64,000 nucleotides of DNA, from positions 5,681,026 through 5,745,025 of the forward strand of contig NZ_CP113797.1 of NCBI RefSeq assembly GCF_026802175.1, given 5' to 3'. Shown in pieces: positions 34,856 to 46,745 of this stretch (positions within the stretch are counted from its first letter, which is position 1; every line of letters starts with the position of its first letter). This DNA comes from Thermocoleostomius sinensis A174 (lineage in GTDB: Bacteria; Cyanobacteriota; Cyanobacteriia; Elainellales; Elainellaceae). Position numbers and translations under genes: made by a program. The notes beneath the pieces are model-generated. The model was given only the letters and a program-made list of their open reading frames with translations. It searched no databases and was not told where the DNA came from.

Positions 34856-35191
34856 ATGATGTACGAAATTTGGTTAATTGGCGGTATGTCCCTGGTGACG
34901 TTTCTAGTTCGCTATCCTGTCATTGCTATGAGTGGTCGCCTTAACTTGTCACCACAATTTTTACAACTATTGCGCTATGTACCACCAACGGTCTTAACGG
35001 CGATCGTCTTTCCATCCGTTTTGATGCCAGACGCAACGCTGGCAATCACTCCAACCAATGCTCGGCTCATGGGTGCTATAGCTGCCTTGCTTGTGGGACT
35101 GTGGCAGAAGAATTTACTGGTAACGATCGTAGTTGGAATGGCAGTATTTTTTGCGTGGCAAGGGCTATTGACAACAATAGGGATTGCTTAA
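34856..35191 (+). CDS. azlD: AzlD-family branched-chain amino-acid exporter subunit
   Basis: The 111-residue membrane protein with four hydrophobic segments (GGMSLVTFLVRYPVIAMSG, then YVPPTVLTAIVFPSVL and LLVGLWQKNLLVTIVVGMAVF) matches AzlD, the small partner of AzlC in branched-chain amino-acid export. AzlC is not found next to it, which is unusual since the two are normally paired. It is convergent with rpoC2 and ends just before the rpoC2 terminator. Confidence 0.85.
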   Translation: MMYEIWLIGGMSLVTFLVRYPVIAMSGRLNLSPQFLQLLRYVPPTVLTAIVFPSVLMPDATLAITPTNARLMGAIAALLVGLWQKNLLVTIVVGMAVFFAWQGLLTTIGIA

Positions 35192-35194
35192 GGC

Positions 35195-35231
35195 AAAAAA
35201 TCCTCCCCCGGTCAACAAGACCAAAGGAGGA
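35195..35231 (-). terminator. Intrinsic terminator of the RNA polymerase operon
   Basis: Read on the minus strand, TCCTCC (35231-35226) pairs with GGAGGA (35206-35201), with an inner GGTC/GACC stem, followed directly by six T (35200-35195). It lies 77 nt after the rpoC2 stop and begins 4 nt after the convergent azlD stop. Confidence 0.88.
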
Positions 35232-35307
35232 AAGGATAGAGAACTCGTCCGTTTTAAGTTTCAGCGACTCAAGGTTGCCGCAACTGACTCATTCGTCGCC
35301 ATGCGCT

Positions 35308-38300
35308 CTACTCTTCATCATCCATATCGGGTTCATCATCAAAATCATCATCGATGATGGCTGAAGAATAGGTATCCTCCTCTTCGTCCTCCCGCATCAT
35401 GCCATAGCTACGACCATAGTCGCCCGTTTCAGGGGCACGCATTCCAGGAGTGGGGAAGACATCAAAGCCACCCTCGCGCTCATAATTGCGGGCTGTGCGA
35501 TCGTCCAGCACAACATCACTGAGATCGAGATCGTCCTCAAAGACCGTACCTTCATAGATAGGATCGATTTCGACACTCGCTGTATTGTCCTCATAGGCAT
35601 TGAAGCCCGTTCCGGCGGGAATCAAACGACCGATAATCACGTTCTCCTTCAGACCCCGTAGCCAGTCAGACTTACCTTCGATCGCCGCTTCGGTGAGTAC
35701 ACGAGTTGTCTCTTGGAAACTGGCGGCTGAAATAAAGCTGTCGGTATTCAGCGAGGCCTTGGTAATCCCCAGCAACACAGGTACATATTGGGCTGGCGCG
35801 CCGCCCGTAATTGACATGGCTTCGTTAACCTGCTCAATCTGCCGCAGTTCCACAAGTTCACCCGGTAGCATTGTGGTATCACCACCATCTTCAATCCGTC
35901 CCTTCGAGGTCATCTGCCGCACAATCACTTCAATATGTTTGTCTGAGATATCGATGCCCTGAGATTGATACACAGACTGCACCTCGTTCACCAAGAAGGT
36001 TTGTACGGCTTCTAGGCTCTTAAGGGAAGCTTCATGAATGCCCTCCGATTCCCGGTGGTACTCAAAGAACACCTCTAGAATTTCATGGGGGTTGGCCGGT
36101 CCATCGGTGAGGGCTTCCCCTACCCGCACTTCTTGACCATCGATCACCATGACGTTTTGTCCTGGCAGAATTTGATACTCCGTTGTGACGCCATCAGCTT
36201 CGACAACCTTCACTTCCACAGTTTCATCATCGCCATAGACTACTTGGGCGATGCCTGGACGCTTAGCCAGCACACAGGCTTCTTTGGGTTTGCGAGCTTC
36301 CAACAGTTCTTCAATGCGAGGAAGCCCCTGGATGATATCACCCGTTTTTGCCCGTTCAAACACCAACAGCACCAAATTGTCGCCTCGCTGCACCAAATCG
36401 CCATCGTCAATGTGCAACACTGCACCCGCCGACACGCGATAAGGGCGAGCAATGCGTAAAACCACCTCATTGCTGCTGACTTCTACCACCTGGCCAGAAT
36501 CCGTACAAGCAACACCGGGCGCAACATCCATACCCGCTACCAAGAGATCGCCATCTTTCACGTTTGGAGTTTTACCTTGGGTGTCAATGCGGACCACGTC
36601 AGCATCTCGCATGACCAGTACCCGACGAATTGCTTCAACCCCCTCGCGAATGCCGCGTACCACGCCTGCTTCCTTACACTGAATTTCAGTGCGAGCTACT
36701 ACGGCTCCTGGTGCAATTTGATCGCCATCTTGCACCAGCAAGCGGGTTTGGGTGCTGCCTTGGGTTTGATCTGCCGTGACATCCCGACGAATCACCAACG
36801 ATTCCAAGATCACTAACTGAAGCCGCAAGACTTCTGGATCGGTTTCATCGGGAATCAACTCAATATCGGCAGCCAGTTGAGGGGCATCCTTATCAATGTC
36901 TAAAACAAGCTGAGTGCGAAGTAACTCTAAGCCTTCTACCGACTTGACTCGCTCTCCATCTTTATAAGGGATGCGCTGCACGGCCCGTAGTCGGATCGAT
37001 CGCCCCGCTTCTTCGCTAGTGGATTCTTGACTAGGGACAGATGGCTCGTCTGGCACATGGAATTCTGTCACCGGACGCAGTAACAGGGCTGGACCTTCTG
37101 GTGTTTCCACATACTCCACATAGCGCAATTCCTCGGAGACTAGGCCTGGCATGACTTCTTGTCCAGGGCTGACGATCGTTTCATGCTTCGACATGACAGC
37201 TTCAGGATTGTCCGCCAAATGTAGCTCACCTGGCTTGATCACAATTTCCCGCAAAATGTCATTCTTCTGCGTCACCTCTACCACCCCGTTGCTTTGGCAG
37301 AAAATATCTTTCACCACTTCTGTGCCAGCTTCCACGAACTGACCATCCTCCACTAGCAGTAGTGAAATGTCTTTATTGACTTCATGCGCTTCTTCAGGAA
37401 TCCAGAGGAGGGTGCCGCCTTGCACCACTTCATAGCCCAGTTTTGCCTTCCCTTTCTTGGAAACTTCAACACCAGAGTAACGGAGAATACCGCCAGTTTG
37501 GGTGTGATACCGATTGTCAATTAGCTCAGCCACTACTTGACCGTTGGTGACTTTGGTTCCAGGGGTAGCAATCAGCGAGAACCGTTGATTATTCTGAGTT
37601 TCAATCAAATAATGTTCTCGCCCCTGCTGGCTTTCGGCAATCACACGGGCTTGATGCAGCAGCACCGAAGCGGTGATGATTTCAATTTCCCGACCGCTTT
37701 TGGTTTCACTTTCTTGTGGAATCCGCACAACGCCGCCATTTTCAGTTACCAGCTTCGTTTCAGCCAGAATGCTATTCGATTCAACGCGATCGCCATTCTT
37801 AACTACGGGTTCTGCTCCGGGTGGCAAGTTATAAACCTCACCAGACAGTACCCAGATCAGACCGCCCCGCTGAGCAATGCGAGTTGTGTTGCCCTGACGG
37901 TCTTTCTTTTCTTCTGGGATGACATCGGCAAATTTGACTTCACCTGCCAGGTCGGAGGCTACATCTTTGGTGGCTTTTTCGGTAACTTTGCGTACTCGTC
38001 CTGTTGTGGGTAGCTCCACTAGGATTTTTCCCAATTTCACGGATTGTCCGTCTCGGGTAAATACCACAGAACCCGGCGGAATCATGGAGGTTTCTTTGCG
38101 ATCGCCGGACTCCACCGTTAGTTCCACATTGACCTCGGTAATTAAGGCATCTTCCCCGTGGCGAGTACGGAACACACGAGAGCGGAACTGCTTGGGTTTG
38201 GTATGAACCACGCCATCAAAGGTAGCTCGAATTTGTGGGGCCACATCTCCGGTAAAGGTGCCTCCAGTGTGGAACGTCCGCATCGTCAACTGCGTTCCCG

Positions 38301-39318
38301 GTTCTCCGATTGACTGCGCGGCAATAATGCCAACTGCTTCGCCTAGATCCACCATAGAGGCATGGGCAAGGCTCCAGCCATAGCACAATTGACAAACCGA
38401 TCGCGTGGCTTCACAGGTCAATGCCGATCGCACCATTACCTCTTCTACGCCAGCTTTCGCAATCCGTTTAGCCATATCATCGGAGATTGGCTCATTGCGG
38501 GACACCATTACCTCTCCTGTTTCAGGATGAATGACATCCTGTGCCGCTACTCGTCCTAGCAGTTTATCGCTGAGGGGAATCAACACGCGATCGCCATCGG
38601 TCATGCTGCGCAGCGTGACACCACGCTCGGTGTTACAGTCCAACTCGCGGATGATGACATCTTGCGAGACATCTACTAGCCGCCGTGTCAGATAGCCAGA
38701 GTCGGCGGTTCGCAGCGCTGTATCTACCAACCCTTTGCGAGCACCATAAGACGAAATAATATATTCCGTCACGGTTAATCCTTCCCGGAAGTTGGTTTTA
38801 ATGGGCAGGTCAATAATTTCCCCTTGAGGATTGGCCATTAGCCCCCGCATTCCGACCAACTGGCGCACCTGGGAAATGTTTCCCCGTGCCCCGGAGTTCA
38901 TCATCATGTAGACCGAGTTGAGGGGATTGTAGGTGCGGAAGTGACGCACCATTTCATTCTTCAATTCCTCGTTCGTGCCGTGCCATGTGTCAATTACCTT
39001 CTGGAACCGCTCAACTTCGGTGATTTCACCGCGCGTGTAGCGATCTTCCGTTTCTCGAATTTGTTCTTCGGCCGCTTGCAACAGTTCCCGTTTACTGGGG
39101 GGTACTTGCAAGTCATCGACACTGATGGAAACCCCTGCTTTAGTGGCAAATCGGAACCCCATGTCCTTGAGTTCGTCTGCCATCTGTGCCGTTCTGGCAG
39201 TGCCATAGTGCGTGAATGCCCAAGCAATTAGCCGCTGCAATCCCTTTTTTCCAACGACCTGGTTGCGGAAAAGCATGGTCTGCTCGGACTTCTGATTTGA
39301 CTTTTGCTCTGCTGTCAT
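35308..39318 (-). CDS. rpoC2: RNA polymerase beta' subunit (C-terminal part, cyanobacterial split)
   Basis: The 1336-residue subunit carries the C-terminal half of bacterial beta'. The bridge-helix/trigger-loop region is seen as [20 protein letters not shown] and [20 protein letters not shown]; a zinc site includes [13 protein letters not shown], followed by [20 protein letters not shown]. Between about residues 350 and 1000 lies the large beta-rich insertion typical of cyanobacterial beta'. The C-terminus is a strongly acidic tail ([14 protein letters not shown]). It is the last gene of rpoB-rpoC1-rpoC2, 144 bp after rpoC1. Confidence 0.98.
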   Translation of the reverse strand: MTAEQKSNQKSEQTMLFRNQVVGKKGLQRLIAWAFTHYGTARTAQMADELKDMGFRFATKAGVSISVDDLQVPPSKRELLQAAEEQIRETEDRYTRGEITEVERFQKVIDTWHGTNEELKNEMVRHFRTYNPLNSVYMMMNSGARGNISQVRQLVGMRGLMANPQGEIIDLPIKTNFREGLTVTEYIISSYGARKGLVDTALRTADSGYLTRRLVDVSQDVIIRELDCNTERGVTLRSMTDGDRVLIPLSDKLLGRVAAQDVIHPETGEVMVSRNEPISDDMAKRIAKAGVEEVMVRSALTCEATRSVCQLCYGWSLAHASMVDLGEAVGIIAAQSIGEPGTQLTMRTFHTGGTFTGDVAPQIRATFDGVVHTKPKQFRSRVFRTRHGEDALITEVNVELTVESGDRKETSMIPPGSVVFTRDGQSVKLGKILVELPTTGRVRKVTEKATKDVASDLAGEVKFADVIPEEKKDRQGNTTRIAQRGGLIWVLSGEVYNLPPGAEPVVKNGDRVESNSILAETKLVTENGGVVRIPQESETKSGREIEIITASVLLHQARVIAESQQGREHYLIETQNNQRFSLIATPGTKVTNGQVVAELIDNRYHTQTGGILRYSGVEVSKKGKAKLGYEVVQGGTLLWIPEEAHEVNKDISLLLVEDGQFVEAGTEVVKDIFCQSNGVVEVTQKNDILREIVIKPGELHLADNPEAVMSKHETIVSPGQEVMPGLVSEELRYVEYVETPEGPALLLRPVTEFHVPDEPSVPSQESTSEEAGRSIRLRAVQRIPYKDGERVKSVEGLELLRTQLVLDIDKDAPQLAADIELIPDETDPEVLRLQLVILESLVIRRDVTADQTQGSTQTRLLVQDGDQIAPGAVVARTEIQCKEAGVVRGIREGVEAIRRVLVMRDADVVRIDTQGKTPNVKDGDLLVAGMDVAPGVACTDSGQVVEVSSNEVVLRIARPYRVSAGAVLHIDDGDLVQRGDNLVLLVFERAKTGDIIQGLPRIEELLEARKPKEACVLAKRPGIAQVVYGDDETVEVKVVEADGVTTEYQILPGQNVMVIDGQEVRVGEALTDGPANPHEILEVFFEYHRESEGIHEASLKSLEAVQTFLVNEVQSVYQSQGIDISDKHIEVIVRQMTSKGRIEDGGDTTMLPGELVELRQIEQVNEAMSITGGAPAQYVPVLLGITKASLNTDSFISAASFQETTRVLTEAAIEGKSDWLRGLKENVIIGRLIPAGTGFNAYEDNTASVEIDPIYEGTVFEDDLDLSDVVLDDRTARNYEREGGFDVFPTPGMRAPETGDYGRSYGMMREDEEEDTYSSAIIDDDFDDEPDMDDEE

Positions 39319-39462
39319 GTCCTATGCCCTTCAATAATTCGCTATGTTCGATTTGCCTGGTTTCCACATCAGATTTCTAAGGGAGAGGCGACTGATGGTT
39401 CGCTGCTTCTGCACGCAATCACATCCAAGCAGGAAGCCACCAGCCCTCACTCGTTGGTGTGT

Positions 39463-41337
39463 CTAAGTCATCAAGGCATCGTAAACGGTCCGGTTGTAAA
39501 TGATGCGACCGGGTGTTGTTTTGATGTATTGGGAGATAAGGTTGCCGTTGGCATCTTCCCGCACTCGACGATATTTGTAGAGCTTTGTCACCATACCATC
39601 GTCGAAGGTTTGCACTTCGATCGGCTCGTTATCTGGTTCATCGCTTTCCACCTCGCCGTCAAATCGCACCCAAATAAAGGAATGAATATCTACTTGCCCT
39701 TGGTCATAGGCAATGATGGCGTCTTCTAGGTTGGCAAAATAGCGCCCGGCTCCCTTCGTCGCATCAGGATTTTCGGCTGTAAGATAATAACAGCCCAACA
39801 CCATGTCTTGACTCGGAGTGATGATGGGGCGTCCAGTAGCGGGAGACAGGACATTGTTTGATGCCAGCATCAGCAAGCGGGCCTCGGCTTGGGCTTCCAA
39901 CGACAGCGGCACATGCACCGCCATCTGATCACCGTCAAAATCGGCGTTGAATGCGGTACACACCAATGGGTGAATTTGGATGGCGCGACCTTCTACTAGA
40001 ATCGGTTCAAAGGCCTGAATGCCCAAGCGGTGTAGGGTTGGTGCTCGGTTCAACATCACCGGGTGTCCGTCAATCACCTCCTCTAATACATCCCAAATTT
40101 GGGCATCGTTGCGTTGAATCATTTTTTTAGCGGCCTTGATGTTATTCACCAAGCCCTGCTTGATCAAACGATGGATGACGAAGGGTTGAAACAGTTCGAT
40201 CGCCATTTCCTTGGGCAGACCGCACTGGTGGATCTTTAAGGGAGGTCCCACCACAATCACCGAACGACCGGAATAGTCTACCCGCTTACCCAGTAGGTTT
40301 TGCCGGAATCGACCTTGCTTGCCTTCAATAATGTCCGACAAGGATTTCAGCGGGCGATTGTTAGCTCCAACCACAGTCCGACCCCGACGACCGTTATCAA
40401 TCAAGGCATCTACCGCTTCTTGCAGCATCCGCTTCTCATTCCGGACAATGATTTCTGGGGCCAGAATTTCTTGCAGTCGTGCCAAGCGATTGTTACGGTT
40501 GATCACGCGCCGATAGAGATCGTTGAGATCCGAGGTAGCAAAGCGACCCCCATCTAGCTGCACCATTGGGCGCAAATCTGGTGGAATCACGGGGATCACT
40601 TCCAGAATCATCCAATCTGGCTTTGACTGTGTGGCAATGAAGTTATCAATCACCCGCAGTCGCTTAATCAACTTCGCTCGCTTCTGTCCTTTAGAGTTAG
40701 CAATGTCTTCCCGCAGAACTTCGGCTTCTTTTTCTAAATCGAGATCTTGCAAAAGTTGTTGCAGCGCTTCAGCACCGATGCCAACTTCAACCCCAATGAG
40801 TTGCGAATCCTCGCTGTATAGCTGATCTTCAATCTCAATCCACTGATCTTCGGTCAGCAGTTGTTTATAGCTAAGATTCTCGGCATTACCCGGATTAAGC
40901 ACTACATAGGAGTTGAAATAGACAATCTGTTCCACATCCCTTAATGGCATGTCCAATAGAATGGACATATAACTGGGAATGCCTTTTAGATACCAAACAT
41001 GGGCAACGGGAGCCGCTAGCTTGATATAACCCATGCGATGGCGGCGCACGCGAGACTCAGTGACTTCCACGCCACAGCGTTCGCAAACAATGCCCCGATG
41101 GCGTACCCGCTTATACTTACCACAGTGACATTCCCAATCCTTGGCTGGGCCAAAAATACGCTCACAAAATAACCCATCCATTTCCGGCTTCAATGTCCGG
41201 TAGTTAATGGTTTCAGGTTTGGTGACTTCACCCACCACCATGCCATTTGGCAACGTCCGCTCTCCCCACTGACGAATGCGATCGGGAGAGGCCAGACCAA
41301 TCTTGACATAGTCAAATCGCTGTTCTAGCTTTGGCAT
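39463..41337 (-). CDS. rpoC1: RNA polymerase gamma subunit (N-terminal part of beta')
   Basis: The 624-residue subunit carries the N-terminal half of beta'. It has the zinc-binding [20 protein letters not shown], the clamp, [18 protein letters not shown] and the catalytic magnesium loop [12 protein letters not shown]. With rpoC2 it makes one functional beta', a hallmark of cyanobacteria. It is preceded by a 127-bp spacer after rpoB that contains G-rich repeats. Confidence 0.98.
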   Translation of the reverse strand: MPKLEQRFDYVKIGLASPDRIRQWGERTLPNGMVVGEVTKPETINYRTLKPEMDGLFCERIFGPAKDWECHCGKYKRVRHRGIVCERCGVEVTESRVRRHRMGYIKLAAPVAHVWYLKGIPSYMSILLDMPLRDVEQIVYFNSYVVLNPGNAENLSYKQLLTEDQWIEIEDQLYSEDSQLIGVEVGIGAEALQQLLQDLDLEKEAEVLREDIANSKGQKRAKLIKRLRVIDNFIATQSKPDWMILEVIPVIPPDLRPMVQLDGGRFATSDLNDLYRRVINRNNRLARLQEILAPEIIVRNEKRMLQEAVDALIDNGRRGRTVVGANNRPLKSLSDIIEGKQGRFRQNLLGKRVDYSGRSVIVVGPPLKIHQCGLPKEMAIELFQPFVIHRLIKQGLVNNIKAAKKMIQRNDAQIWDVLEEVIDGHPVMLNRAPTLHRLGIQAFEPILVEGRAIQIHPLVCTAFNADFDGDQMAVHVPLSLEAQAEARLLMLASNNVLSPATGRPIITPSQDMVLGCYYLTAENPDATKGAGRYFANLEDAIIAYDQGQVDIHSFIWVRFDGEVESDEPDNEPIEVQTFDDGMVTKLYKYRRVREDANGNLISQYIKTTPGRIIYNRTVYDALMT

Positions 41338-41370
41338 CGCTATTATTTCCTTTTCCTGGCAGTTTTTAAA

Positions 41371-41462
41371 TGGGGATCAGGGATCAGGGGTTAGGGGTCA
41401 GGGATTCATTAACCCCTTAATTTGCCAAAATCCCCAATTCCCAATCCCCAACACCTAATCCC
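41371..41462. repeat. G-rich/C-rich repeat pair in the rpoB-rpoC1 spacer
   Basis: Five or so copies of GGGATCAGG/GGGTTAGG-type units (about 41373-41405) face a C-rich stretch (CCCCAATTCCCAATCCCC, about 41431-41448) that resembles the reverse complement of the same repeat family. The two arms could fold as an imperfect hairpin in the polycistronic rpoBC mRNA. Confidence 0.5.
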
Positions 41463-41464
41463 TG

Positions 41465-44400
41465 TTACTCCTCAATCTCTTCCATCTCTTCACGAGAGAT
41501 AGATTCGTAGGTGGGGCGAGATGGCGTGCGTCGCGTTCCAACATCGGCCATCAGATCTACTTCCACATCGCGGCTAGTGCCGTCTTCTTGGGTTTGCAAC
41601 TTGTGGGCAGCAATATCCAAACAGAGAGACTGCAATTCACGCATCAGCACCTTAAAGGATTCAGGCGTTCCTGGACGGGGAATAGCCTTACCCTTAACGA
41701 TCGCATTGAGAGCCTCATTGCGCCCTTGCATATCGTCAGACTTCACCGTTAAGAGTTCTTGCAGAATATAGGCAGCCCCAAAGGCCTCCAAAGCCCACAC
41801 CTCCATTTCACCGAAGCGCTGACCGCCTTGCTGGGCCTTACCCCCCAAGGGCTGTTGCGTTACCAGCGAGTACGGGCCAGTCGAACGAGCATGAATCTTG
41901 TCATCCACGAGATGCACCAGCTTCAGCATATATGCCTTGCCAATCGTCACTGGACGATCGAACGGTTCCCCCGTGCGACCATCATAAACCTGGATTTTGC
42001 CTGGGTTCTCTGGATTGAACAGCCAAGGTTGAGCCGTTTTCTCACTGGCTTCTTGCAGCTTAGCGTGGGTTGTGAGGCGGGAAGCTTCCTCGCCGTACAT
42101 TTCATCAAACGGTATCATTTTGAAGCGGCTGCCCAGATTGTGACCCGCCCAACCCAGCAAACACTCGAATACCTGACCCACGTTCATCCGAGAGGGAACT
42201 CCCAACGGATTCAGCACGATGTCTACCGGGGTTCCATCCGGCAGGTAGGGCATATCTTCACGCGGCAAAATTCGGGAGATAATCCCCTTATTGCCGTGGC
42301 GACCTGCCATCTTGTCACCCACCTGAATCTTGCGCTTTTGGGCTACATACACCCGCACCACCATGTTGGCTCCTGGCGGCAGTTCATCGCCCTGCTCCCG
42401 CGTGAAGACTCGCACATCGACCACACGTCCTTTCTCACCGTTGGGCACGCGCAGCGAATTATCTCGCACATCCCTAGCTTTTTCGCCAAAAATAGCCCGC
42501 AGCAGCTTCTCTTCTGGTGGTTGATCAGACTCTCCTTTCGGGGTTACTTTGCCCACCAAGATATCGCCCGCTTCTACCCAAGCGCCAATGCGGATAATGC
42601 CAGTTTCATCCAACTGACGCAGGGCATCTTCCCCGACGTTAGGAATTTCCCGAGTAATTTCTTCAGGCCCTAACTTGGTTTGCCGTGCCTCAATTTCGTA
42701 TTTTTCAATGTGAATGGAGGTGTAGACATCGTCATACACCAAGCGCTCGCAAATGAGGATGGCATCTTCATAGTTGTAGCCTTCCCAGGGCATATAGGCT
42801 ACCAAGATGTTTTGCCCCAAGGCTAACTCACCTCCTTCGGTTGCAGACCCATCAGCCAGAATTTGTCCGGCCATGACTCGATCGCCTGCGAAAACAATCG
42901 GGCGCTGATTGAGACAAGTATCTTGGTTCGAGCGCTGATATTTCTGGAGGATGTACTCCAACTCAACATCCCGACTACCCGGCACATCGGGATCAGCCAC
43001 CGATCGAACCCGAATGCGATTGGCATCCACATGGGTGACTTCCCCATCCAACCGATTAACAATCACCATACCTGAGTCGCGGGCCGCCTGTGCTTCTAGC
43101 CCCGTTCCCACCAAAGGACGTTCTGGACGCAGCAAGGGGACAGCTTGCCGCTGCATGTTCGATCCCATCAAGGCGCGGTTGGCGTCATCGTGTTCAATAA
43201 ACGGAATTAGCGAGGTCGCCACCGAGATGATTTGTACCGGAGAAATCGCCACATAGTCTACTTCTTCCGGCGATGTGGTGGTGAAGTCCTGACGATAGCG
43301 AACGGGAACTTGCTCACCCAAGATGTAATCATTTTCATCAATGGGAATGTCGCCTGGAGCCACGCGCAGATCGTCCTCTTCGTCGGCAGTCATATAAATT
43401 GGCGCAATGTCCTTGCGAACCCGACGATTTTCCACCCGGTGATAGGGAGTTTCGATAAACCCATACGTATTCACACGAGCATGGGTGGCGAGGGAGCCAA
43501 TCAGTCCGGCATTTGGCCCTTCCGGCGTTTCGATCGGGCAAATGCGACCGTAGTGTGACGGGTGAATATCTCGAACTGCAAAGCCTGCCCGCTCCCGCGT
43601 TAAACCACCAGGTCCCAATGCGCTGAGACGGCGTTTATGGGTCAACTCCGCCAATGGATTCGTTTGATCCATAAACTGCGACAACTGTGAGGACCCAAAG
43701 AATTCCTTAATCGCAGCCACCAGCGGCTTGGGGTTGACCAACGAAGCGGGTGTGAGCGAATCGGCGTCGGAAACCGTCATCCGTTCACGAATAATGCGCT
43801 CCAAGCGGTTCAAACCAACTCTGACCTGATTTTGCAGCAACTCACCCACCGATCGGACTCGGCGATTACCTAGGTGATCGATGTCATCGATGCTACCAAT
43901 GTCAAACTCTAGATTGATTAAGTAGTCGATCGCCGCTAGGATATCCTGCGCCGTAAGAATGCGAGTTGCTTCCGGAACATTCAGCCGCAGCTTCTTGTTG
44001 AGTTTGTATCGTCCGACCCGACCCAAATCGTAACGCTTGGGATCAAAGAAACGTGAATCAAGGAGTTGTTGACCGCCTGATACTGTTGGGGGTTCACCCG
44101 GGCGCAGTTTGCGATATAGCTCCATCAGGGCTTCTTCTTCGCTGAACTGGCCTTCTTTTTCGATCGTTTTTTGGAAATATTCCGGATGGCGCAAGGCATC
44201 AAAAATCTCACCATCACTGAGACCGAGAGCTTTGAGCAACACTTGGGCTGATAGTTTGCGGGTTTTATCGATGCGCACCCACACCAAATCATTTTTGTCG
44301 GTTTCAAACTTCAACCAAGCACCTCGGTTAGGGATTAAGCTCGCGTTGAAGGTGCTGCGTCCATTCTTGTCAATTTCCTTTTTGTAGTAAACACCGGGAC

Positions 44401-44788
44401 TACGAACAATTTGATTGACGATGACTCGTTCCGCCCCGTTGATAATAAACGTGCCGCGATCGGTCATGAGGGGGAGATCCCCAATGAACACTTCTTGCTC
44501 CTTGATCTCACCTGTTTCTTTATTAATCAAGCGAGTAGGCACATACATCTGCACCGCATAGGTCGCGTCTCGACGTTTGGCTTCATCTACGTCATACTTA
44601 GGACGCCTAAGCTTATAGTCTTTTCCTAAGAAATGCAGTTCCAACTTGCCTGTATAGTCAGTGATAGGCGAGAAACTGTCTAGCTCTTCAATCAGCCCTT
44701 CTTCAAGGAACCAGCGGAAGCTAGCTCGCTGAATTTCCACAAGGTCTGGTAGGGTAAAAATAGGTGCAGCTTGGGTTAAGTTACTCAT
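41465..44788 (-). CDS. rpoB: RNA polymerase beta subunit
   Basis: The 1107-residue beta subunit has the fork/rifampicin region [20 protein letters not shown] and [16 protein letters not shown], the [18 protein letters not shown] block, the catalytic-region [15 protein letters not shown] and the C-terminal [35 protein letters not shown] at 44788 matches the cyanobacterial start; an open frame continues to 44851 but is not needed. A hairpin with a T-run lies in its leader at 44881-44913. Confidence 0.98.
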   Translation of the reverse strand: MSNLTQAAPIFTLPDLVEIQRASFRWFLEEGLIEELDSFSPITDYTGKLELHFLGKDYKLRRPKYDVDEAKRRDATYAVQMYVPTRLINKETGEIKEQEVFIGDLPLMTDRGTFIINGAERVIVNQIVRSPGVYYKKEIDKNGRSTFNASLIPNRGAWLKFETDKNDLVWVRIDKTRKLSAQVLLKALGLSDGEIFDALRHPEYFQKTIEKEGQFSEEEALMELYRKLRPGEPPTVSGGQQLLDSRFFDPKRYDLGRVGRYKLNKKLRLNVPEATRILTAQDILAAIDYLINLEFDIGSIDDIDHLGNRRVRSVGELLQNQVRVGLNRLERIIRERMTVSDADSLTPASLVNPKPLVAAIKEFFGSSQLSQFMDQTNPLAELTHKRRLSALGPGGLTRERAGFAVRDIHPSHYGRICPIETPEGPNAGLIGSLATHARVNTYGFIETPYHRVENRRVRKDIAPIYMTADEEDDLRVAPGDIPIDENDYILGEQVPVRYRQDFTTTSPEEVDYVAISPVQIISVATSLIPFIEHDDANRALMGSNMQRQAVPLLRPERPLVGTGLEAQAARDSGMVIVNRLDGEVTHVDANRIRVRSVADPDVPGSRDVELEYILQKYQRSNQDTCLNQRPIVFAGDRVMAGQILADGSATEGGELALGQNILVAYMPWEGYNYEDAILICERLVYDDVYTSIHIEKYEIEARQTKLGPEEITREIPNVGEDALRQLDETGIIRIGAWVEAGDILVGKVTPKGESDQPPEEKLLRAIFGEKARDVRDNSLRVPNGEKGRVVDVRVFTREQGDELPPGANMVVRVYVAQKRKIQVGDKMAGRHGNKGIISRILPREDMPYLPDGTPVDIVLNPLGVPSRMNVGQVFECLLGWAGHNLGSRFKMIPFDEMYGEEASRLTTHAKLQEASEKTAQPWLFNPENPGKIQVYDGRTGEPFDRPVTIGKAYMLKLVHLVDDKIHARSTGPYSLVTQQPLGGKAQQGGQRFGEMEVWALEAFGAAYILQELLTVKSDDMQGRNEALNAIVKGKAIPRPGTPESFKVLMRELQSLCLDIAAHKLQTQEDGTSRDVEVDLMADVGTRRTPSRPTYESISREEMEEIEE

Positions 44789-44880
44789 GCGTCTCCTCAA
44801 GTAGGTCACGCTTAGGGAATAGTCCCCTTCACACGATTCGATTCTGAACAAACAATTAACAACTTAAAGCCGTATAGACG

Positions 44881-44913
44881 AAAAAACGTCAGCCTTCAGC
44901 TATTGAAGACTGA
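44881..44913 (-). terminator. Intrinsic-terminator-like hairpin in the rpoB leader (terminator or attenuator)
   Basis: On the minus strand TCAGTCTTCA (44913-44904) pairs with TGAAGGCTGA (44898-44889) at 9 of 10 positions with a 5-nt loop, then CG and six T (44886-44881). It is 93-125 nt upstream of the rpoB ATG and 318 nt after the tatD stop. It could end rpsT/tatD transcripts or attenuate rpoBC. Confidence 0.6.
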
Positions 44914-44918
44914 GCAAA

Positions 44919-44949
44919 TCTATAATGGCTTACCTGGTTCGCAGGACAA
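44919..44949 (-). promoter_or_regulatory. Possible sigma-70 promoter upstream of rpoB
   Basis: On the minus strand TTGTCC (44949-44944) is followed by CATTAT (44927-44922, 16-bp spacing) or TATAGA (44924-44919, 19-bp spacing). Either is a weak consensus match, and a start from here would fall inside the adjacent terminator-like hairpin. Very tentative. Confidence 0.25.
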
Positions 44950-45166
44950 CTGAGTTTGATAAGTCGCTGACGGAAATTTTCAATAGAGCGAGGGCTGGAC
45001 GATGGGCAGGCAAAGTATAGCTTGATCAACGGCTTCTGTCAACTAATTTAGCTTAACAAACACAAGGGGCGAAAGACGAGCACCGCAGCTTACTAGATTT
45101 CGCTAGAGACAGTACACAAGACTAACAGAAATTAATGTGATAGCACATAATTTTTATTATGGCTTA

Positions 45167-45220
45167 AACTAGCAAGTTCGTGTAATCAACTTTAACTAGC
45201 AAGTTCGTGTAATCAACTTT
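45167..45220. repeat. Perfect 27-bp tandem duplication upstream of rpoB
   Basis: Two identical adjacent 27-bp copies (45167-45193 and 45194-45220), each beginning AACTAGCAAG and ending AATCAACTTT, lie 10 bp beyond the tatD stop. The rest of the 442-bp tatD-rpoB gap (44789-45230) shows only the hairpin and promoter candidate described separately, with no gene. Confidence 0.9.
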
Positions 45221-45230
45221 GAGCGCCCAA

Positions 45231-46052
45231 CTAACAGGGTGAAGCCACTAAATACGGCTTCTCTGTTTCAGGCAATGACAACCCAAACAAATGGCAGGCA
45301 TTGGCTGTGGTTTCGAAAGCAAGCTGCTCTGGGGAAACCTGACGCAATTGGGCCACATAGTCGGCAACAAATCGAACATATGCGGGTTGATTGCGCCGTT
45401 CGTTGCGCTTGGGAACGGGAGACAGAAATGGGCAATCGGTTTCTATTAGCAGTCGATCGCTGGGTACCATACGAGCGGAAGCCTGAACCGAAGTAGCGTT
45501 CTTAAAGGTGACGATACCACTGAAGCTGATATAGAACCCCAAATCTAGAAACCATTGAGTTTCTTCGGGAGTCCCGCTCCAGCAATGCATGACACCTCGA
45601 ACGGGTCCATGCTCTGCCCAAAAGGCTTGCAATCGATCGCGCATCTCGGTTGCTGCATCGCGACAGTGAATAATCACAGGCAGATCCAAACGCCGAGCAA
45701 TCAATAACTGCTGCCAAAAAGCTGTGTACTGCTGGTCTCGATCATCTGCTTTATAGAAATCCAAGCCAATTTCGCCAATAGCTACGACTCTAGAATCAGA
45801 CTGAGCCAATGTTGAAATTTGCTCGGTCATCGACGTGTCCCACTTTGCTACATCCAACGGATGTAATCCCACCGCAAAGGCAACCTCTGGAAAGCGATCG
45901 GCAATAGCACGAATCCCATCAAATTCGTCCGGTTCAACACAGGAATGAACAAGTCGCACAACTCCGGCAGCGCGCCAGTTTTGCGCAACCGTTTCTAGAT
46001 CTGGTTGAAAGCTATCAAAGTTTAGATGAACGTGCGTATCAATCAGTTGCAT
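45231..46052 (-). CDS. tatD: TatD-family metal-dependent DNase
   Basis: The 273-residue TIM-barrel hydrolase has the metal-binding DTHVHLNFD at the N-terminus, [35 protein letters not shown] and [20 protein letters not shown], the order typical of TatD/YcfH nucleases. The family has 3'-5' exonuclease activity on damaged DNA. It lies between rpsT and rpoB, an arrangement common in cyanobacteria. Confidence 0.93.
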   Translation of the reverse strand: MQLIDTHVHLNFDSFQPDLETVAQNWRAAGVVRLVHSCVEPDEFDGIRAIADRFPEVAFAVGLHPLDVAKWDTSMTEQISTLAQSDSRVVAIGEIGLDFYKADDRDQQYTAFWQQLLIARRLDLPVIIHCRDAATEMRDRLQAFWAEHGPVRGVMHCWSGTPEETQWFLDLGFYISFSGIVTFKNATSVQASARMVPSDRLLIETDCPFLSPVPKRNERRNQPAYVRFVADYVAQLRQVSPEQLAFETTANACHLFGLSLPETEKPYLVASPC

Positions 46053-46202
46053 TATGAAAATTTAGTAGCTCAGCTTTCTCTTTCCGTGTTAGCCGATGTG
46101 TCAGATCTTAGACAAGCTGCCTTTGAATAAGCCGAGCGGCAATCAACGCTGATTTATCCACCGCTCATGCCTGCTAACCGCTGATCCTTCTCGGCTCACT
46201 CC

Positions 46203-46541
<339 letters not shown>

Positions 46542-46745
46542 TCATCTTAGCGATCCACTATTCTATCGAAACAGTTCCTAAATTGCCAGATAAATCTGCT
46601 GGCAACAACACGAATCCTCCTAGAAATACAGGTTAAGCTAGAGAAAGAATAGGGCCAAGCGGTGCTGCAACGATTCTATCGAAGCCATTGCGATTTGTGC
46701 CCTTGCAGGTTAACCCAGATTATCGTTTCTATCCCACAAGTGGCG

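Noticed and set aside
41759-42673. 304-codon open frame on the plus strand inside rpoB
   Set aside because: It is antisense to the well-conserved rpoB coding sequence, has no family resemblance and looks like a codon-bias shadow.
46131-46195. GCCGAG/CTCGGC pairing between rpsT and tatD as a terminator
   Set aside because: The arms are over 50 nt apart with no T-run, and rpsT-tatD are expected to be co-transcribed.
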